Counted from the first letter of the stretch, positions 49,469-60,658 are shown. The stretch is 64,000 nucleotides of DNA from Rhynchosporium graminicola (GCA_900074885.1 FJUW01000018.1:441748-505747); one strand, 5' to 3'. Notes: a model not told the origin generated them from the letters alone. A program made the numbers and translations.

Positions 49469-50516
49469 ATGTCTCCCTCGATGTAAGTTTGAGTGTGCCA
49501 CAGTCTCCCCACATTGCTTCCCTTTCTTTGCGAGTTCTGTTATCTTTGCGTTGTAATCTTTTCAGATCAGCATTAACATTGCTCAAATAGACTCATCGTT
49601 GGCGCGACTGGCAATACTGGCCGAAGCGTCGAATCAACACTTACGGAGCTCATCAAAATCTCCAAGCACCTTGCAAACACCCATCTCATCGCCCAATCCC
49701 GATCTGCCTCAAGCTCCAGCGCCAAAAAATCTAGCCTCAATCCCAAACGTCTCAATCCTTGAGAAACCATGGGTAGACATTACCAGCGATTGGTACCGCG
49801 GAAACGAGGTCACCAAAGTGTTCATTGCGTCCCACAACGAACCACCCGCCTTCGCCGAGGAATCTCACTTCCACGTCACCGCACTCAATGGAGGGGTCAA
49901 GCACGTCGTGAGGATCTCTACTACGGCTGCAAATGTGCATCCGAATTCCAAAGCTTACTATCCGAGGACGCATCGGGCTATTGAGAAGATGTTGGAAAGT
50001 GAGGAGTTCAAGGACATGATGTGGACGAGCTTGCAACCGAATGTGTTCACTAGTATGGTTCTAGGCAACGCGTTGGCCTTGTTCAAGGAGTACCGCAAGA
50101 CCGGTAAGCAGGTACCACTGAGTTTGATTTCTTCGAAGGATGCTGGTGTTGGTATCATCGATTCGAATGATGTCGGCGCTTTTGCGGCTCATGTGTTGGC
50201 CGACGAGAATCCTGAGAAGCATAATGGAAAGAGATATGTGTTGAATGGACCGCAGGATATCACTGGCCAACAGATTGTCGATATGGTTGAGAAGGAACTT
50301 GGAGTTCCTGTCGAGGACGTCAAGTATCAGGATATATCATTTTTGGAGCAGCTGTACGAAGGTCAGCAGAGGACTATCGTTATGTCGATCAAGCACGCTG
50401 TCGTGACAGCATGGGAGGGCAAGTGTGGAATTGACACGACCAGCAAGGAGGTTCCTGGGATTTATGCACCAAAGATGACACCTGCTCAGACTTTCAAGGA
50501 ATTGTTAGAGGAATAA
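49469..50516 (+). CDS. NmrA-like NAD(P)-binding protein, frameshifted
   Basis: Exon 1 is 49469-49482 (MSPS plus two bases). After an intron at 49483-49590, exon 2 opens with LIVGATGNTGRS, a Rossmann GxxGxxG motif. That frame stops soon after the A6 run at 49724-49729. The next frame carries the rest of the family pattern: EKPWVDITSDWYRG, FIASHNEPPAFAEES, VVRISTTAANV, YYPRTHRAIE, WTSLQPNVF and the C-terminal GVPVEDVKYQDI. Dropping one A from the run would link the two parts into about 312 residues, the normal length. So either the allele is broken or the homopolymer is miscalled. Members are atypical short-chain dehydrogenases such as the nitrogen regulator NmrA and quinone-reductase-like proteins; the substrate cannot be inferred. 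Confidence 0.8.
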
Positions 50517-50911
50517 AAATGTGTCAAGACAGGACAGAGTAGATAGAAGAGTCATCGGTGGAGGAATACATCATCTGCTGTAACAAAATCTATTTTAGGC
50601 ACATTCTGTACTTCATCGTCTATTTTGAAAATGGGTTCTCGAAAGAGGGGAATGGCAAGATAGGGGTACCTACCAGTAATATTGAAGGGTGGAAATGCAT
50701 TAACCTGCAATAGACCAATGATGGCCTTAGTATGCATTTAGGCCTCTTAATTGATCAGAGGAAGAACCCGCCGTAATCAGGAGAGCTTTCAAGACTTGAC
50801 AGAGTAGAATAACCCTAGAAATAAACTGCTCCTCCTTTTGTTTCATCTGCGTTTGCGATGCCAGCCGCACATCTCTCACTGAACTTCCTCCTTCTTCTTG
50901 CACCATACCCT

Positions 50912-51156
50912 CTATAGTGCTGATCGTCTTCTGGGGATCAAGACAGAGGCCACGACCTCCTCGACGACTTTCCTGGTCAATGCTTCGGCAATAACAACGA
51001 TTGGAAACTCAATACCGAGGCCAGGGCCACGCTCTGTAACATTCTGACTCGATTGGAGGAGAAGTAAGTGTGTACAGTATGCCATTTGGACTACCAGTGA
51101 TGGGGCTGGAAGAGCCACCTACCATTTACAATGTTATTATCGGATTTTCTGAGCAT
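50912..51156 (-). CDS. Possible 51-residue two-exon protein, unknown
   Basis: ATG at 51156; exon 1 is 51123-51156 and exon 2 is 50912-51033. A consensus donor (GTAGGT) and acceptor (TTACAG) join in matching phase, giving a 51-residue product with a hydrophobic GLGIEFPIVVIAEALT segment and a basic tail. No family is recognised. The intact splice sites raise it above chance, but only transcripts could confirm it. Confidence 0.25.
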
Positions 51157-52211
51157 GAAGAAGTATGATCTTGAGATTGAGCGAATTGGGGGATGATGGT
51201 GGATGGATGAGTTTGAGTGAGAGATGCTGCTGATGTGGAATTATACATTCCCAAGCCGAGGTGGAACATAATCTAAAGGATCTGTGACCACCGGATGACA
51301 GCATTTCGGGTTTCGGCGTGGAGAACAACATTGGGTAAGGAAGTCCTATATCGTGTCAAAAGCGAAAACACGCCATTCCCGACTAATGATCGTTGGCAAT
51401 TTCGCTCATCTATACCTCCTCTTGGCTGCAACAACCTGCTTACGTGCAACAACCTGCTTACGAAACTAAATAGCCTAAGTCGTGGGAAGTATATATTTTG
51501 TGTGGCATTAGAAATTTGGAATCATGATTACCTAACTCGTGCCATGCATCGTGGTCTGCCAATGATTCCATGATGACTGAGATAAATGATTCCACATCGG
51601 TTGCGCAACTTACCTTGTTCGTACCAACGGGATTTTACCCGATAAGGCAAGAAGCGGGGTTCGGGCACAAGCGAACAATCGTAACTTCACTCCAGGTCAG
51701 ATCAGGTATGTAATTTATTTCATGTTTTCAACCCCTTTGCTAAGTAAGTGTTGTCACTGCTGGTACAGACTAGTCTTTTTGACTAAGCAAAACGGAGTTG
51801 ATCTGAAAAAGCAGCCACGAGGAAGAATAACGCACCTAAGAAAGTTAGAAGAAGGGCGAGGTACTTGAAACCGGTCTATGAGTGCTAACTGCTAAGAATG
51901 AGAAAGAATACTTGAGATTGTACTTCAGCGAATGAAGCATGAAGAGTTTCCTGCAGTTTCGTGCTAAGCCCGGTCAAAATGATCAGTAGTGCAAGCGGCC
52001 ATGGACGCACCGCAGAAATTCGCGTCAGTTTCGATTCATGATTGGATTGAGCCGTCTGCATTGACATGACAAAGAGTCTGCCTCGCTGTCAGGAATGGAC
52101 GACATGCAGCGAGCGAAGGTGTTGGAGCTTGGCTTTTTTTCTCGATTGGGCACACTTCCATTCCTTCACATGGCGCGCTTCGGAAGCCCGCTACGTCTAA
52201 GCGAGATTCGA

Positions 52212-52217
52212 TATAAA
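52212..52217 (+). promoter_or_regulatory. TATA box of the disulfide oxidoreductase gene
   Basis: TATAAA 122 bp upstream of the ATG at 52339. Confidence 0.5.
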
Positions 52218-52338
52218 CAGTACAGATGACCCCGATAAGTCTTCCATACTTCTCCCTAGTACGCACTCAATTCTCTTTGTGCTTTCAAGATCATTTTGAT
52301 CCACGGATAAACTTCTCTACCAGCTCACTTGATCAAAC

Positions 52339-54016
52339 ATGTCGACCAGAACTATTGATGTTCATCCTACGAATTATCACCCCTCCTCGCTGACCAAGAC
52401 AACCTTCGATATCATCATCCTTGGTGGCGGCCCTGTTGCCAATTTCGTGGAAGAGCGTCTTGCTAAAGCTGGATTGAGTATTCTCGTTGTCCAACATGAA
52501 CTCGTATGTGCAATTTCCCACCCACCTTGTTTTGTGATTTGATCTGGGATCTAAACTCCGAGGACATGTCTTTAGATTGTAATTTCTTGAGATCAATGTC
52601 TTCGAATCAACGGTTTCAGATCTCAAAATTTGGTTTCATTCAACGCTAACTATCCTGGAGTATGGTGGCGAATGTCACTTCTTCGGATGTGTGCCGTCCA
52701 AGGCACTTCTTCGACCAATCGAAGCTTTTGAAGCGGCAAAAGCAGTCGACGGAGCTCGAGAAGCCATCGGTATTAACAAGGTCAATGTTGCTGCTGTCTT
52801 TGCACGACGAGACAAGATTGTGGATTTGTGGGATGACAGTAACTGGATATCTGTCTCAAATGGACCTAGCGGCGCGACCCTGATTCGAGGTTTTGGACGT
52901 ATCACCGGAACCAAAACGGTCAGCATCCAACCACATCGTGAGACACAGCTGTATCATGCTACTGCCAATATAGCGGTTGTTGTTGCTACCGGATCCCGAC
53001 ATAATATTCCTCCAATTCCGGGAATCGAGAGCCTTGATGAAGGAACCCAGCTATGGAGTAATCGCAACGCAGTTTCTTCAAACACTGTTCCTGAGCATTT
53101 GATCATCCTCGGTGCTGGTGCTGTGGGTTCTGAGATGGCAACTTTCTACTCGGCCGTCGGGTCTAAAGTTACTCTGATCTCATCCACCTCAGAAATCCTG
53201 CCCAAGTCTGAACCCGAGGCCGCGAGGATCGTACGCCTAGCATTGGAGGCCAGTGGTGTATCTGTCAGACTTTCCTCGCAGGCTACGAGAATCGAGAAGC
53301 GTTCTGTGAGCTCTTTGTCTGTTACAATATCTAATGGCGAAGTTATTTCAGGCTCCGTGCTCCTGAATGTGACCGGACGAAGACCAAGGACTTTTGATCT
53401 CGGGGTTGAGAGTATTGGCCTTGCTGGAGAAGGCAAGCCGTTGGAAACGGACGCAAGTTTCGCCGTTCCAGTACCGCAAGGTGCCGAGCCCTGGCTATAT
53501 GCTGTTGGAGACGTGAATGGTCTTGGCCCCACGACTCACATGGGTAGATACCAGGCACGCATAGCCTCCAATGCCATTCTGTCACGTATTGCAGAACACC
53601 AACCATTGATCAAGATCACCACTCCTATCGGCGTCTCTATTACCACAGCAAAAGATACGAGAATCACATTCCCACAAGTGATTTTCACAGAACCTAATAT
53701 TAGTGCTGTTGGTTACACTCACGCTTCAGCACTAGCTGCTGGCTTGAAAGTCAGGGTCGTTGACAGCAACTTCTCGATCCCCGGAGCATGGCTTTACGGA
53801 GACAATCAGCCTGGATGGGCTCGTTGGATCATCGAAGAGGGGACCGAGAAATTAGTTGGTGCTACTTTCGTTGCTGTTGAGGGATCGGAATTTGCGAACT
53901 CGACCCAGGTTGCTATTTTGCAAGGCATGACTTTGGGAGAGATGGTTCATGTTGTTCCTCCGTTTCCTTCTCGAGGAGAAATCTGGACGTACTTGCTGGA
54001 TGCTGCGGGCTACTAG
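52339..54016 (+). CDS. Class I pyridine nucleotide-disulfide oxidoreductase
   Basis: Two exons, 52339-52503 and 52661-54016, 506 residues. An FAD-binding loop DIIILGGGPVA starts at about residue 24. The exon junction creates HEL|YGGECHFFGCVPSKALL, the CxxxxC redox-active disulfide of dihydrolipoamide dehydrogenase / mercuric reductase relatives. Next come an ATG motif (VVVATGS), the NAD(P)-binding LIILGAGAVGSEMA, a second FAD motif LYAVGDVNGLGPTTH, and a dimerisation domain from VIFTEPNISAVGYT. The C-terminus reads VHVVPPFPSRGEIW, where lipoamide dehydrogenases have His-Pro-x-x-x-Glu, so the usual catalytic His seems absent. It is therefore not the mitochondrial E3 enzyme; there is also no mitochondrial presequence. 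The substrate is unknown. The 157-nt intron has a CTAAC branch-like site at about 52645. Confidence 0.88.
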
Positions 54017-54729
54017 GAGGGTGAATCTTAGATATGGAGTAAGGTGGATTGACATTGTGGCTGATTCTCTGCGCAAGGGTTCTTTTGAATATTACATAAA
54101 GATTGAGTGATTTTTCGCTAAAAACTTAGGATAATTATTCCCTTAGGTAGCCATCTATAACTGAGAATGACGAACTTTCCCTGCTTGGATTTATGCAATC
54201 AATGTCAGGTTCCGGGAATGTTTATGTGACGTCCAAGGAACACATGAACAATCTTCTCCGTAGTATAGGATCGGCCTAACGTCAAAATGGCCACGGTGCT
54301 GCTCGATCACGTAAGTACGCAAGATGGGTGAGCATACATTCAGAATGAAAGTTCGGAGATGTGAGAACGAGTGTTCCCTTTGAATGTTTTTCTAGCCGAA
54401 ATAATCAGTCCAGTGGGCTCACCGGTGTTCCGCAGTACGAGATCAAGCCAATCACCATGCGTTCGTCCACAAAGCAGCCTTGCATGTGCGAGGACAGCGA
54501 TACTGGGCCATTATCGTGACCTCGACGCCTCATGATTTCTAACGCGCGGGATTAAGCATAGACAAAACAGGTCCCCGACGAATGATCACGTCCTTCGATT
54601 TGCTTCTCTCACCAAAGGCAGTCGTCACCTCGCGAGTCGCAACACTATACCAGACAGAAATTGAAACACACACCCTCGGGCTCGATCTCACGTCACCTCA
54701 AATCAGCTCCATACATCACCTCGGGAACA
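54017..54729. other. Intergenic, nothing recognised
   Basis: 713 bp; holds the oxidoreductase 3' UTR and the promoter of the first Ifi-6-16-like gene. Confidence 0.6.
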
Positions 54730-55416
54730 ATGAGCTTCCTCGACAAGCTCAGCTTTCTAGCAAGCACAAGCAAAGAGAAACTCAGACCAGTCCTCAGCGT
54801 CGCCAGAAAGGCACTCAATACTTTCATCCATCACCAGCTTACTCCATTGCTTGCAAGCATAGTTCGGCAGATCGAAAATTTCGGCGCAAAGACGTTACTT
54901 CCTACGATACAGAAGATGGGAGATTCTGTTAGAAACAATGCAGAGCTGGCTATGCAGACGTTTGGGTTCTACGGCAAGATGTATGCTAGAATGGCTGGTC
55001 AGATAATAGTTCGACACGCCAAAGCGAATCCAGGAAAGACCGCGCTGTTGACACCGCTTGGTTGGACAATCCTGTGTCCCTACATAATGATACGGGCGTT
55101 TGGGATCGATGGCCTAGGTCCGCGTTCTCGTGAGTTGCTCCTTCATGCTTTCGAAAGCCCCGGTTATGAAAAGCCAAGGAGTATGCTTTTCATATTATTG
55201 GATGGTTGAGACATTGTGATGTACTGGTCTTAACTTCTCTTCATCCATGAAGGGTTCTATGCTTCTTCTTACCAGCGCTCATCTGGTCGTATTGCTCGTG
55301 GATCAGTCTACGCTACTGCGCAGAGCGCAGGGACGAAAGGTAAGCGTGGGAAGGAGGCAGTCACGATTTCTCAGATTGCGATTTTCGGTGTTATGGTTGT
55401 GATTATTCTGTGGTAG
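54730..55416 (+). CDS. Ifi-6-16 (ISG12)-like paralogue A, diverged
   Basis: Two exons, 54730-55129 and 55253-55416, 187 residues. The start MSFLDKLS, the KALNTF helix and the NPGKTALL block match paralogue B. After the intron it reads FYASSYQRSSGRIARGSVYATAQSAG, where B has a Gly/Ala-rich membrane segment. A single hydrophobic C-terminal helix (IAIFGVMVVIILW) ends the protein. The intron interrupts the codon at the same place and phase as in B, showing common origin. Family assignment rests mainly on B; alone, A would be hard to recognise. Divergence suggests a changed or weakened function. Confidence 0.65.
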
Positions 55417-55699
55417 AAGTTTTGACTGAGGACTGGGCGATCAAGACATAGTCTATGGTCGAGAGACTCGGAGCGGGCAGGCTACGAAATTTTGACGTGA
55501 AGCAGACAGACAGACGGCATCGAGTGTGATTTATAGTTTGAGTAGGCAGAAGCGTTGAGAATATCTCTCGAGATTTACAGTATCTATCTTGCTCTTGTAA
55601 AGCGCTGCCTTAAGTCGACTCTCAATGGTGCAAGTACGAATCGAAAGCATAAATGCATATGCTAAAGCCAAAACCTGGAGAATTCGTCCTAGTCTTCTC

Positions 55700-56490
55700 G
55701 CTTACCTTCGATGTAAAGACAGAGGCAAAGGCATAGTTCTGAATGGCTACTGAATAATCAGCTGACGGGACCTATGTTGATTAGTTCTATCGGTAAGGAA
55801 TGACTAGGGGACGGTTCTCTGACGGTACTTAGGTAAGAGCCTGTTCATCCCTCCCTGATGAAGTACTCAGAGCTCAAAGAACTACCACCTGATCATTTGT
55901 TTGCTCTTGCGCTTGTATTCAAGGCAGTCTGCCACATTTTAAAGTACTTTGGAGGCAAGGGCAGAGGCAAAGGAAGAGTTCTGAATAGCAAAATAACCCT
56001 CAAGTGACGGTCACTGGACTGTTGTTGCTGCTCTGAGAAGTTCTCTAAATAGGGAATCACCAGGGGGCGGTTCTCTGCTGGTTCTGAGGTGAAAACCCTC
56101 CCTTCTAGTAGATCTCTTCCTACCTAAGTACTCGGAGCAAAAATACCTAGTTACACCCTCGACTTCGGTATCGACGCCAGATTATCAACTCAACGCAAGA
56201 CTTAAAAGGAGTTAAGATTCGGTCGAGTTAGCAAAAGTACACTCTAGGTAAGCATAGCGACTAGTATACCCTTAGGTAGTCGAAGGGGGGCTGATTAAAG
56301 GAGTTCTATCCCTACTAATTAACCTGCTATTCAGTAGCATTTCTAACTTTGAATCATTACCAGGAGAGAACGTTCTCACTACGGAACCGGTAGAGAACCG
56401 TCCCCTGGTGATTCCTGTCTACTCGTACGATTATCATCAGAGAACTATCACCTGATCCTTCGCTTGCTCCTGCGCTTACCTACAATGTAC
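55700..56490. repeat. Diverged tandem repeat of about 240 bp units
   Basis: Shared blocks recur in order. The cgctta/tgcgctt block occurs near 55699, 55912 and 56472. An agaggcaaaggNagagttctgaat block occurs at about 55723 and 55963. A ggaat-ac-agggg-cggttctct block occurs at about 55797, 56053 and, inverted, 56372-56416. An agaact-c-cacctgatc block occurs at about 55879 and 56440. Confidence 0.7.
56052..56416. mobile_element. MITE-like element with 45-bp terminal inverted repeats
   Basis: The left end (56052-56096) and the reverse complement of the right end (56372-56416) match at roughly 37-38 of 45 positions, including AATCACCAGGGG and CGGTTCTCT. The 365-bp element has no coding capacity. 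A TA dinucleotide abuts the left end and lies 3 bp beyond the right end, so a TA target duplication is possible but not clean. Confidence 0.45.
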
Positions 56491-56922
56491 AAGTCAAACT
56501 ATCCTCGGGCATGCATTTCTTTGAATGGAAGCAAGTAGATCTGACATACTTTCTCAAGCAGACAAGAAAGCCCGACAAGGCTCTTCAATATTCTGGAAAC
56601 TCGATTGAAGCCAATTACCACGCGTTTTAGGTATACAAAGAAGCCTTGCCTAAGCGAGAAGGGCCACGATTGGACGACCTTACCTACCTATCGTGACCTC
56701 GACCTCGACCGCGACCGCGCCTGCGCCTTTACAATTCCAAGAAGCGCCTGGAAAGAGTACTAAACTCACGTCTAGAGAAGCAAGCGCTTTCTTCCATTTC
56801 GAGAATTAAATAAGTAAAGGCCAGCCTCAGCGCAACACCCGATCTCGTCGAAAGCACACCTCACATTCAAGCTCACCTTCACGCCCTACCTCAAAAACCC
56901 ACCAAGAACAGAGCAAAGAACC

Positions 56923-57635
56923 ATGTCGTTCCTCAACAACCTCAGCTCATCTCTCTCAACCATCAGCAAGGAAACACTCGGTCCAGGTCTCAGCGCAGCT
57001 AGCAAAGCCGTCAACGAGTTCAGCCAAAGCCGTCTCGGTCCCGCCATAGTAGGCGCAGCTATCGGACTCGATCTTTTTGGAAAGGAGAAGTTGAGTCCCG
57101 CTATGGAGTACGTCAAGGTGAACGCAGGACCAGCTATGAAGAAGACAGGCGAGTTGGCTGGCGAGGGAGTGAAGATCGAAGGAGAGTACGTCAAGGAAAA
57201 GGCTGGACCAGCTATGAATAAGACTGGAAACTACGTCAAGAAGAACCCGGGAAAGTCGGCGCTCTATGCTGCGAGTGCTGTTACGGTGTTGGCGCCCGGT
57301 ATTGTGGCTGCGCCTGTGTTGTGGGCTTTTGGATGGGGCAGTGCTGGTGTCCGTGGTGGTGAGTTATCTCTCTACAATCTTGTGATCTCTTCTATTTCCC
57401 TTCGTCCTGCAGAACAGAGTCAGTCAGTGTTTTTGGATTTCCTGGTCGCTAACATATGGTTGTAGGTTCGGCAGCTGCTGCGATTCATGCCTCCATCGGT
57501 AATGTCGCTTCTGGATCAATTTTCGCTGGTTTGCAGAGTGCGGGTGTGGTAGGATCGGCTGCTGTGAATGGAGTGGTTCAGGCCGCGGGGGTTGTCGTTG
57601 GCTTCGTGGGTCACAGAAACATCACGATGACTTAA
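56923..57635 (+). CDS. Ifi-6-16 (ISG12)-like membrane protein, paralogue B
   Basis: Two exons, 56923-57358 and 57466-57635, 201 residues. The N-terminal half is amphipathic, with an internal repeat of AGPAMKKTGE and AGPAMNKTGN about 30 residues apart, each preceded by EYVK. A NPGKSALYAAS turn leads to a hydrophobic Ala/Gly/Val-rich C-terminal half (VLAPGIVAAPVLWAFGWGS, then SIFAGLQSAGVVGSAAVNG) typical of the Ifi-6-16 / ISG12 family. In animals these are small mitochondrial or ER membrane proteins linked to apoptosis. Fungal members exist but are uncharacterised as far as I know. The N-terminal repeat extension is not part of the animal proteins. Confidence 0.75.
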
Positions 57636-58124
57636 GCAGGAATGGGCTCAGGAACCTGGATAGTGGGCCGTTCTGGGTTCGATATCTGCGAAAGCTTGCG
57701 TGTCATTCTACCTTGGTAGAAGTGAATCCTCCAAGGTTGGGGTTTTGATACCATGTGCTGAGTGTGGGATATGGGTAAATTCGCGGTGCTAATGATTTTC
57801 GAGCGGTAGCGAGCATTGAGTCCTTGCGAGCCTTCAATCTATTGAAGCTAAATGCATAAATGAATCTACCACTGGCAGAGATTTGCATCCAGAGACCGCG
57901 AGCCACATCTTCAGCCGTATAAAGCCATGTCTGAATCAAAAAAAAAAAAACAAGAACCAAGCTTAACGCACACGACCTTATCAATATCGCAAATGCCTTG
58001 GATCAACTTGTTTTGATTTGACAAAACAGTAACACACGAATCGAGAAATCGTTCCAGACATGATTCGGACGATTGTGAGCAGCGCGAAGGAAGAAGTCTA
58101 GATCTAATGTTCATCAGCTTCTGA
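57636..58124. other. Intergenic, convergent 3' ends
   Basis: 489 bp between paralogue B (+) and the hypothetical membrane protein (-). Includes an A-rich run at about 57938-57951. No gene is recognised. Confidence 0.6.
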
Positions 58125-58921
58125 TTACCGTTCCTCTGTAAGACCCCTCTTTGCCAATTCAATGATCCTGCGAATCAGAATGCATACGATGATATGATAA
58201 CAGAGCGGATAAGCAACCACACCTGATACGACCTTGCGGAAGCGTGCTGCAAGGTATTCACCAAATATCATATTGACAAGGGTTGCGCATACACATAACA
58301 GACCATATATTTCATGTTCGTTTAATTTCTGGAGTGTTTCGAAGTATTGCCAGAAAGCACTTGCTTTAGCAATTGCAACCAAGCCGCTGTAATCAAGGAA
58401 AGTAGACTTGTGATTTATGGGGCTGGGGCTGTACGTGGATGTAACTTCCGATGACTTTTGCGTCCTCGAAAACTCAACTGTGGTAATGTGCCTCGACGCA
58501 TAGTATATCAGGCTTATTAGTATCTTGATTCCGAACATGCAGCTGTGTCTCAAAAGACACATGAGTTGCGAATCACAAGAGTACCTATCAATGTGCGCAC
58601 TTGCAGTATTTTGATTGAGCCGTAGTGACTGCAGAATTCGGGATGTAGTTACAAGATTGCGCGAGGCAAAAAGAACGGACCACGAATTTAACATGTGAGT
58701 TGAGGAAGAAGGATCTGCATCATTACTTTCGGGTTCCGCGTCGACGAGTGTGCAGTCACTTGGAAAGCTCGTGTTACACCCGAAAGCGGGATGATCGTTA
58801 TAATTAAAGCATCGGATCGATCCGGTCGGTACCCCAAAGCGACGAGATCTTGCGCGGTCGTGGCATCATTGATAAGATGATACATATGACATGTAGCGCG
58901 ACAAAAAGAGAACACGATCAT
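58125..58921 (-). CDS. Hypothetical membrane protein
   Basis: Proposed exons 58727-58921 and 58125-58628, joined in phase through a GTAATG donor and CTGCAG acceptor, giving 232 residues. Exon 1 reads as a well-formed soluble domain (MYHLINDATTAQDLVALGY). Exon 2 has RLNQNTASAHIDRYSCDSQ, then hydrophobic segments (GIKILISLIYYA, IYGLLCVCATLVNMIF, VVAYPLCYHIIVCILI) and a basic C-terminus. I do not recognise the family. Alternatively the exon 2 frame extends upstream without an intron and also reads protein-like (RCFNYNDHPAFGC), so the 5' structure is uncertain. Confidence 0.45.
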
Positions 58922-59920
58922 CTTATAGTAGTAGGAGTAGTATAGTCAGGAAATGTGGTTCAAAGCGACACACAATCGCTCTGTCCTTTGCTTTCTTGTG
59001 CTACGGATATTTCTATAATTCGAGCGCAGATAAAAAGCCTGTGACAGCGCAATTGATCATGTCATAAGATACAGACAGACAGCGACAAGCATGTATTGAG
59101 TCGGCCAGTCGGATTGGTACTGATACTGTTCGGTACTTCGCTATGCACGCCATAGGTTGTAAGCAGCCACGTCTTGTGGCTAGCGATGTATGTCATCAAG
59201 CCTGTCGAATCAATCAATCTCGTAGGAAACAAGCCGCTTCGAATTGGCCCCCTGTATTGTAAGGCATGGACAACCACATCCTGGCAGAACCATGGTTTGG
59301 ATATTATAACCATTCTCGAATGAGAGTACGCAACGTTGGGAAGTTTAATCAGAACACTTTTGGTAGCCCAGCGGTTGGTGAACTTGGCGGAGATTCAAAT
59401 CCTGGATTTGCTGGCGGCAAATGCGAGTATGTGTGTGTTTCTGTGGGTGAAACTCTACTACTGTACATTGTTCAGCAACCTCAACCTCGAGACCTGGTGG
59501 TTGGAACCACATGTGCGGAGTAGGGGGCCATGCGGACGGGAGAGTTGGAGTCTATTTAGGTAGGTACTGTACTTGTTTGTACAATACCCAGGTATATCTA
59601 TGGTGTGGATGACGGAAGAGGGAAGTCGTTACCGGTAACCTAGAATTTCTTGGTAAGGCTGTTCTAGACCTGAGACGTGATAATGACAAGGTCAGCGTGG
59701 TACCTACCTATAGTATTGTACAGTATACCTACCTACCTAGGTACTTTTTGTCCAGGTGGGAGAGGATGCAACCGACGAAAGCAAATCGAAGATGAAGCGC
59801 ACAATGCTTTAAATTTACTGTACTCAGAAACGAGTACAGTAACACCAACCAGCCTTCTTGAGTACCTAGTAACTAGGACTAGATACAAGTAAGTATATAC
59901 TGACTGATAGGTACCTACTT

Positions 59921-59946
59921 ACCTACCTACCTACCTACCTACCTAC
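59921..59946. repeat. (ACCT)n microsatellite
   Basis: About six copies of the tetranucleotide; complementary to the AGGT array 300 bp downstream. Confidence 0.9.
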
Positions 59947-60080
59947 TTGTATACCTATGTAGGTATGTATGTGTGTGTATACTTTGAGTACATCCCCACC
60001 ATATTGTACTTCGAGTTGGCACTGATCGATTTGGGTGCATCCCCGGGGAGACTCTAATGCAAAGTTACAGTCACAGTATT

Positions 60081-60153
60081 ACCTACTAACCTACTGACCT
60101 ACTGACCTACTGACCTCCTGTCCTCCTGTCCTCCTGTCCTCCTGTCCTCCTGT
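60081..60153. repeat. ACCTACTG / TCCTCCTG tandem repeats
   Basis: CTGACCTA units grade into TCCTCCTG units across 73 bp. Confidence 0.85.
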
Positions 60154-60220
60154 ATGAAGCTCGGTCAAGATGATTCCGCAAAAGAATTGATCCAAGATTG
60201 CCGCAATATCTATGGGTATA

Positions 60221-60261
60221 GGTAGGTAGGTAGGTAGGTAGGTAGGTAGGTAGGTAGGTAG
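60221..60261. repeat. (GGTA)n microsatellite
   Basis: Ten uninterrupted tetranucleotide copies, the reverse complement of the array at 59921-59946. Confidence 0.95.
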
Positions 60262-60658
60262 GAGGTAGGTATGGTAGGTATTGACATTGACCCCTCCAAA
60301 CCCCCCGCCCGCTTCGAGGTGTCAGGCAGGTCCTTCGAAGGAACCTGGAAGAGGGGTAAGGTAATTCTAGATTGCGTTAGGCCAGACTAGGCTAGACTAG
60401 AAAGACTAGGAAGACTAGAAAGACTAGACTACTTCTACCTAGGTACAAGAAGGTAGCTGCTAAGAGCGGAGAAATCGCAGGGGACGGGGACGAGGACGAG
60501 GACGAGAGGGCAGCAGCGGGTCAAGCCAACTTCACTGGACTGGACTGGGACTGGGCTCGACCTGAACATCGACATCACCCAATCCGCGCCCGGGCAAGAA
60601 GTTTCGGCTTCGTGAACATAAAGACCACTGTATTCCCACCCTTCACTTCTGCTCTGCC

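Larger units (their letters stand above)
50517..52338. other. Intergenic, one possible small gene
   Basis: 1.8 kb with no conserved gene. A candidate two-exon minus-strand gene is listed at 50912-51156. A TATAAA box at 52212-52217 lies 122 bp before the oxidoreductase start. Positions 51430-51460 carry a tandem repeat of caacctgcttacg-like units. Confidence 0.5.
55417..56922. other. Spacer between paralogues, repeat-rich
   Basis: 1.5 kb without a gene. It contains a diverged tandem repeat and an inverted-repeat element, listed separately. The promoter of paralogue B lies at the right end. Confidence 0.6.
58922..60658. other. Intergenic with microsatellites
   Basis: 1.7 kb without a recognised gene. 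The right 0.8 kb is dominated by ACCT/AGGT, CTGAC/CTCCTGT and AGACTAG-type simple repeats. The FKBP promoter must lie at its right end. Confidence 0.6.
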
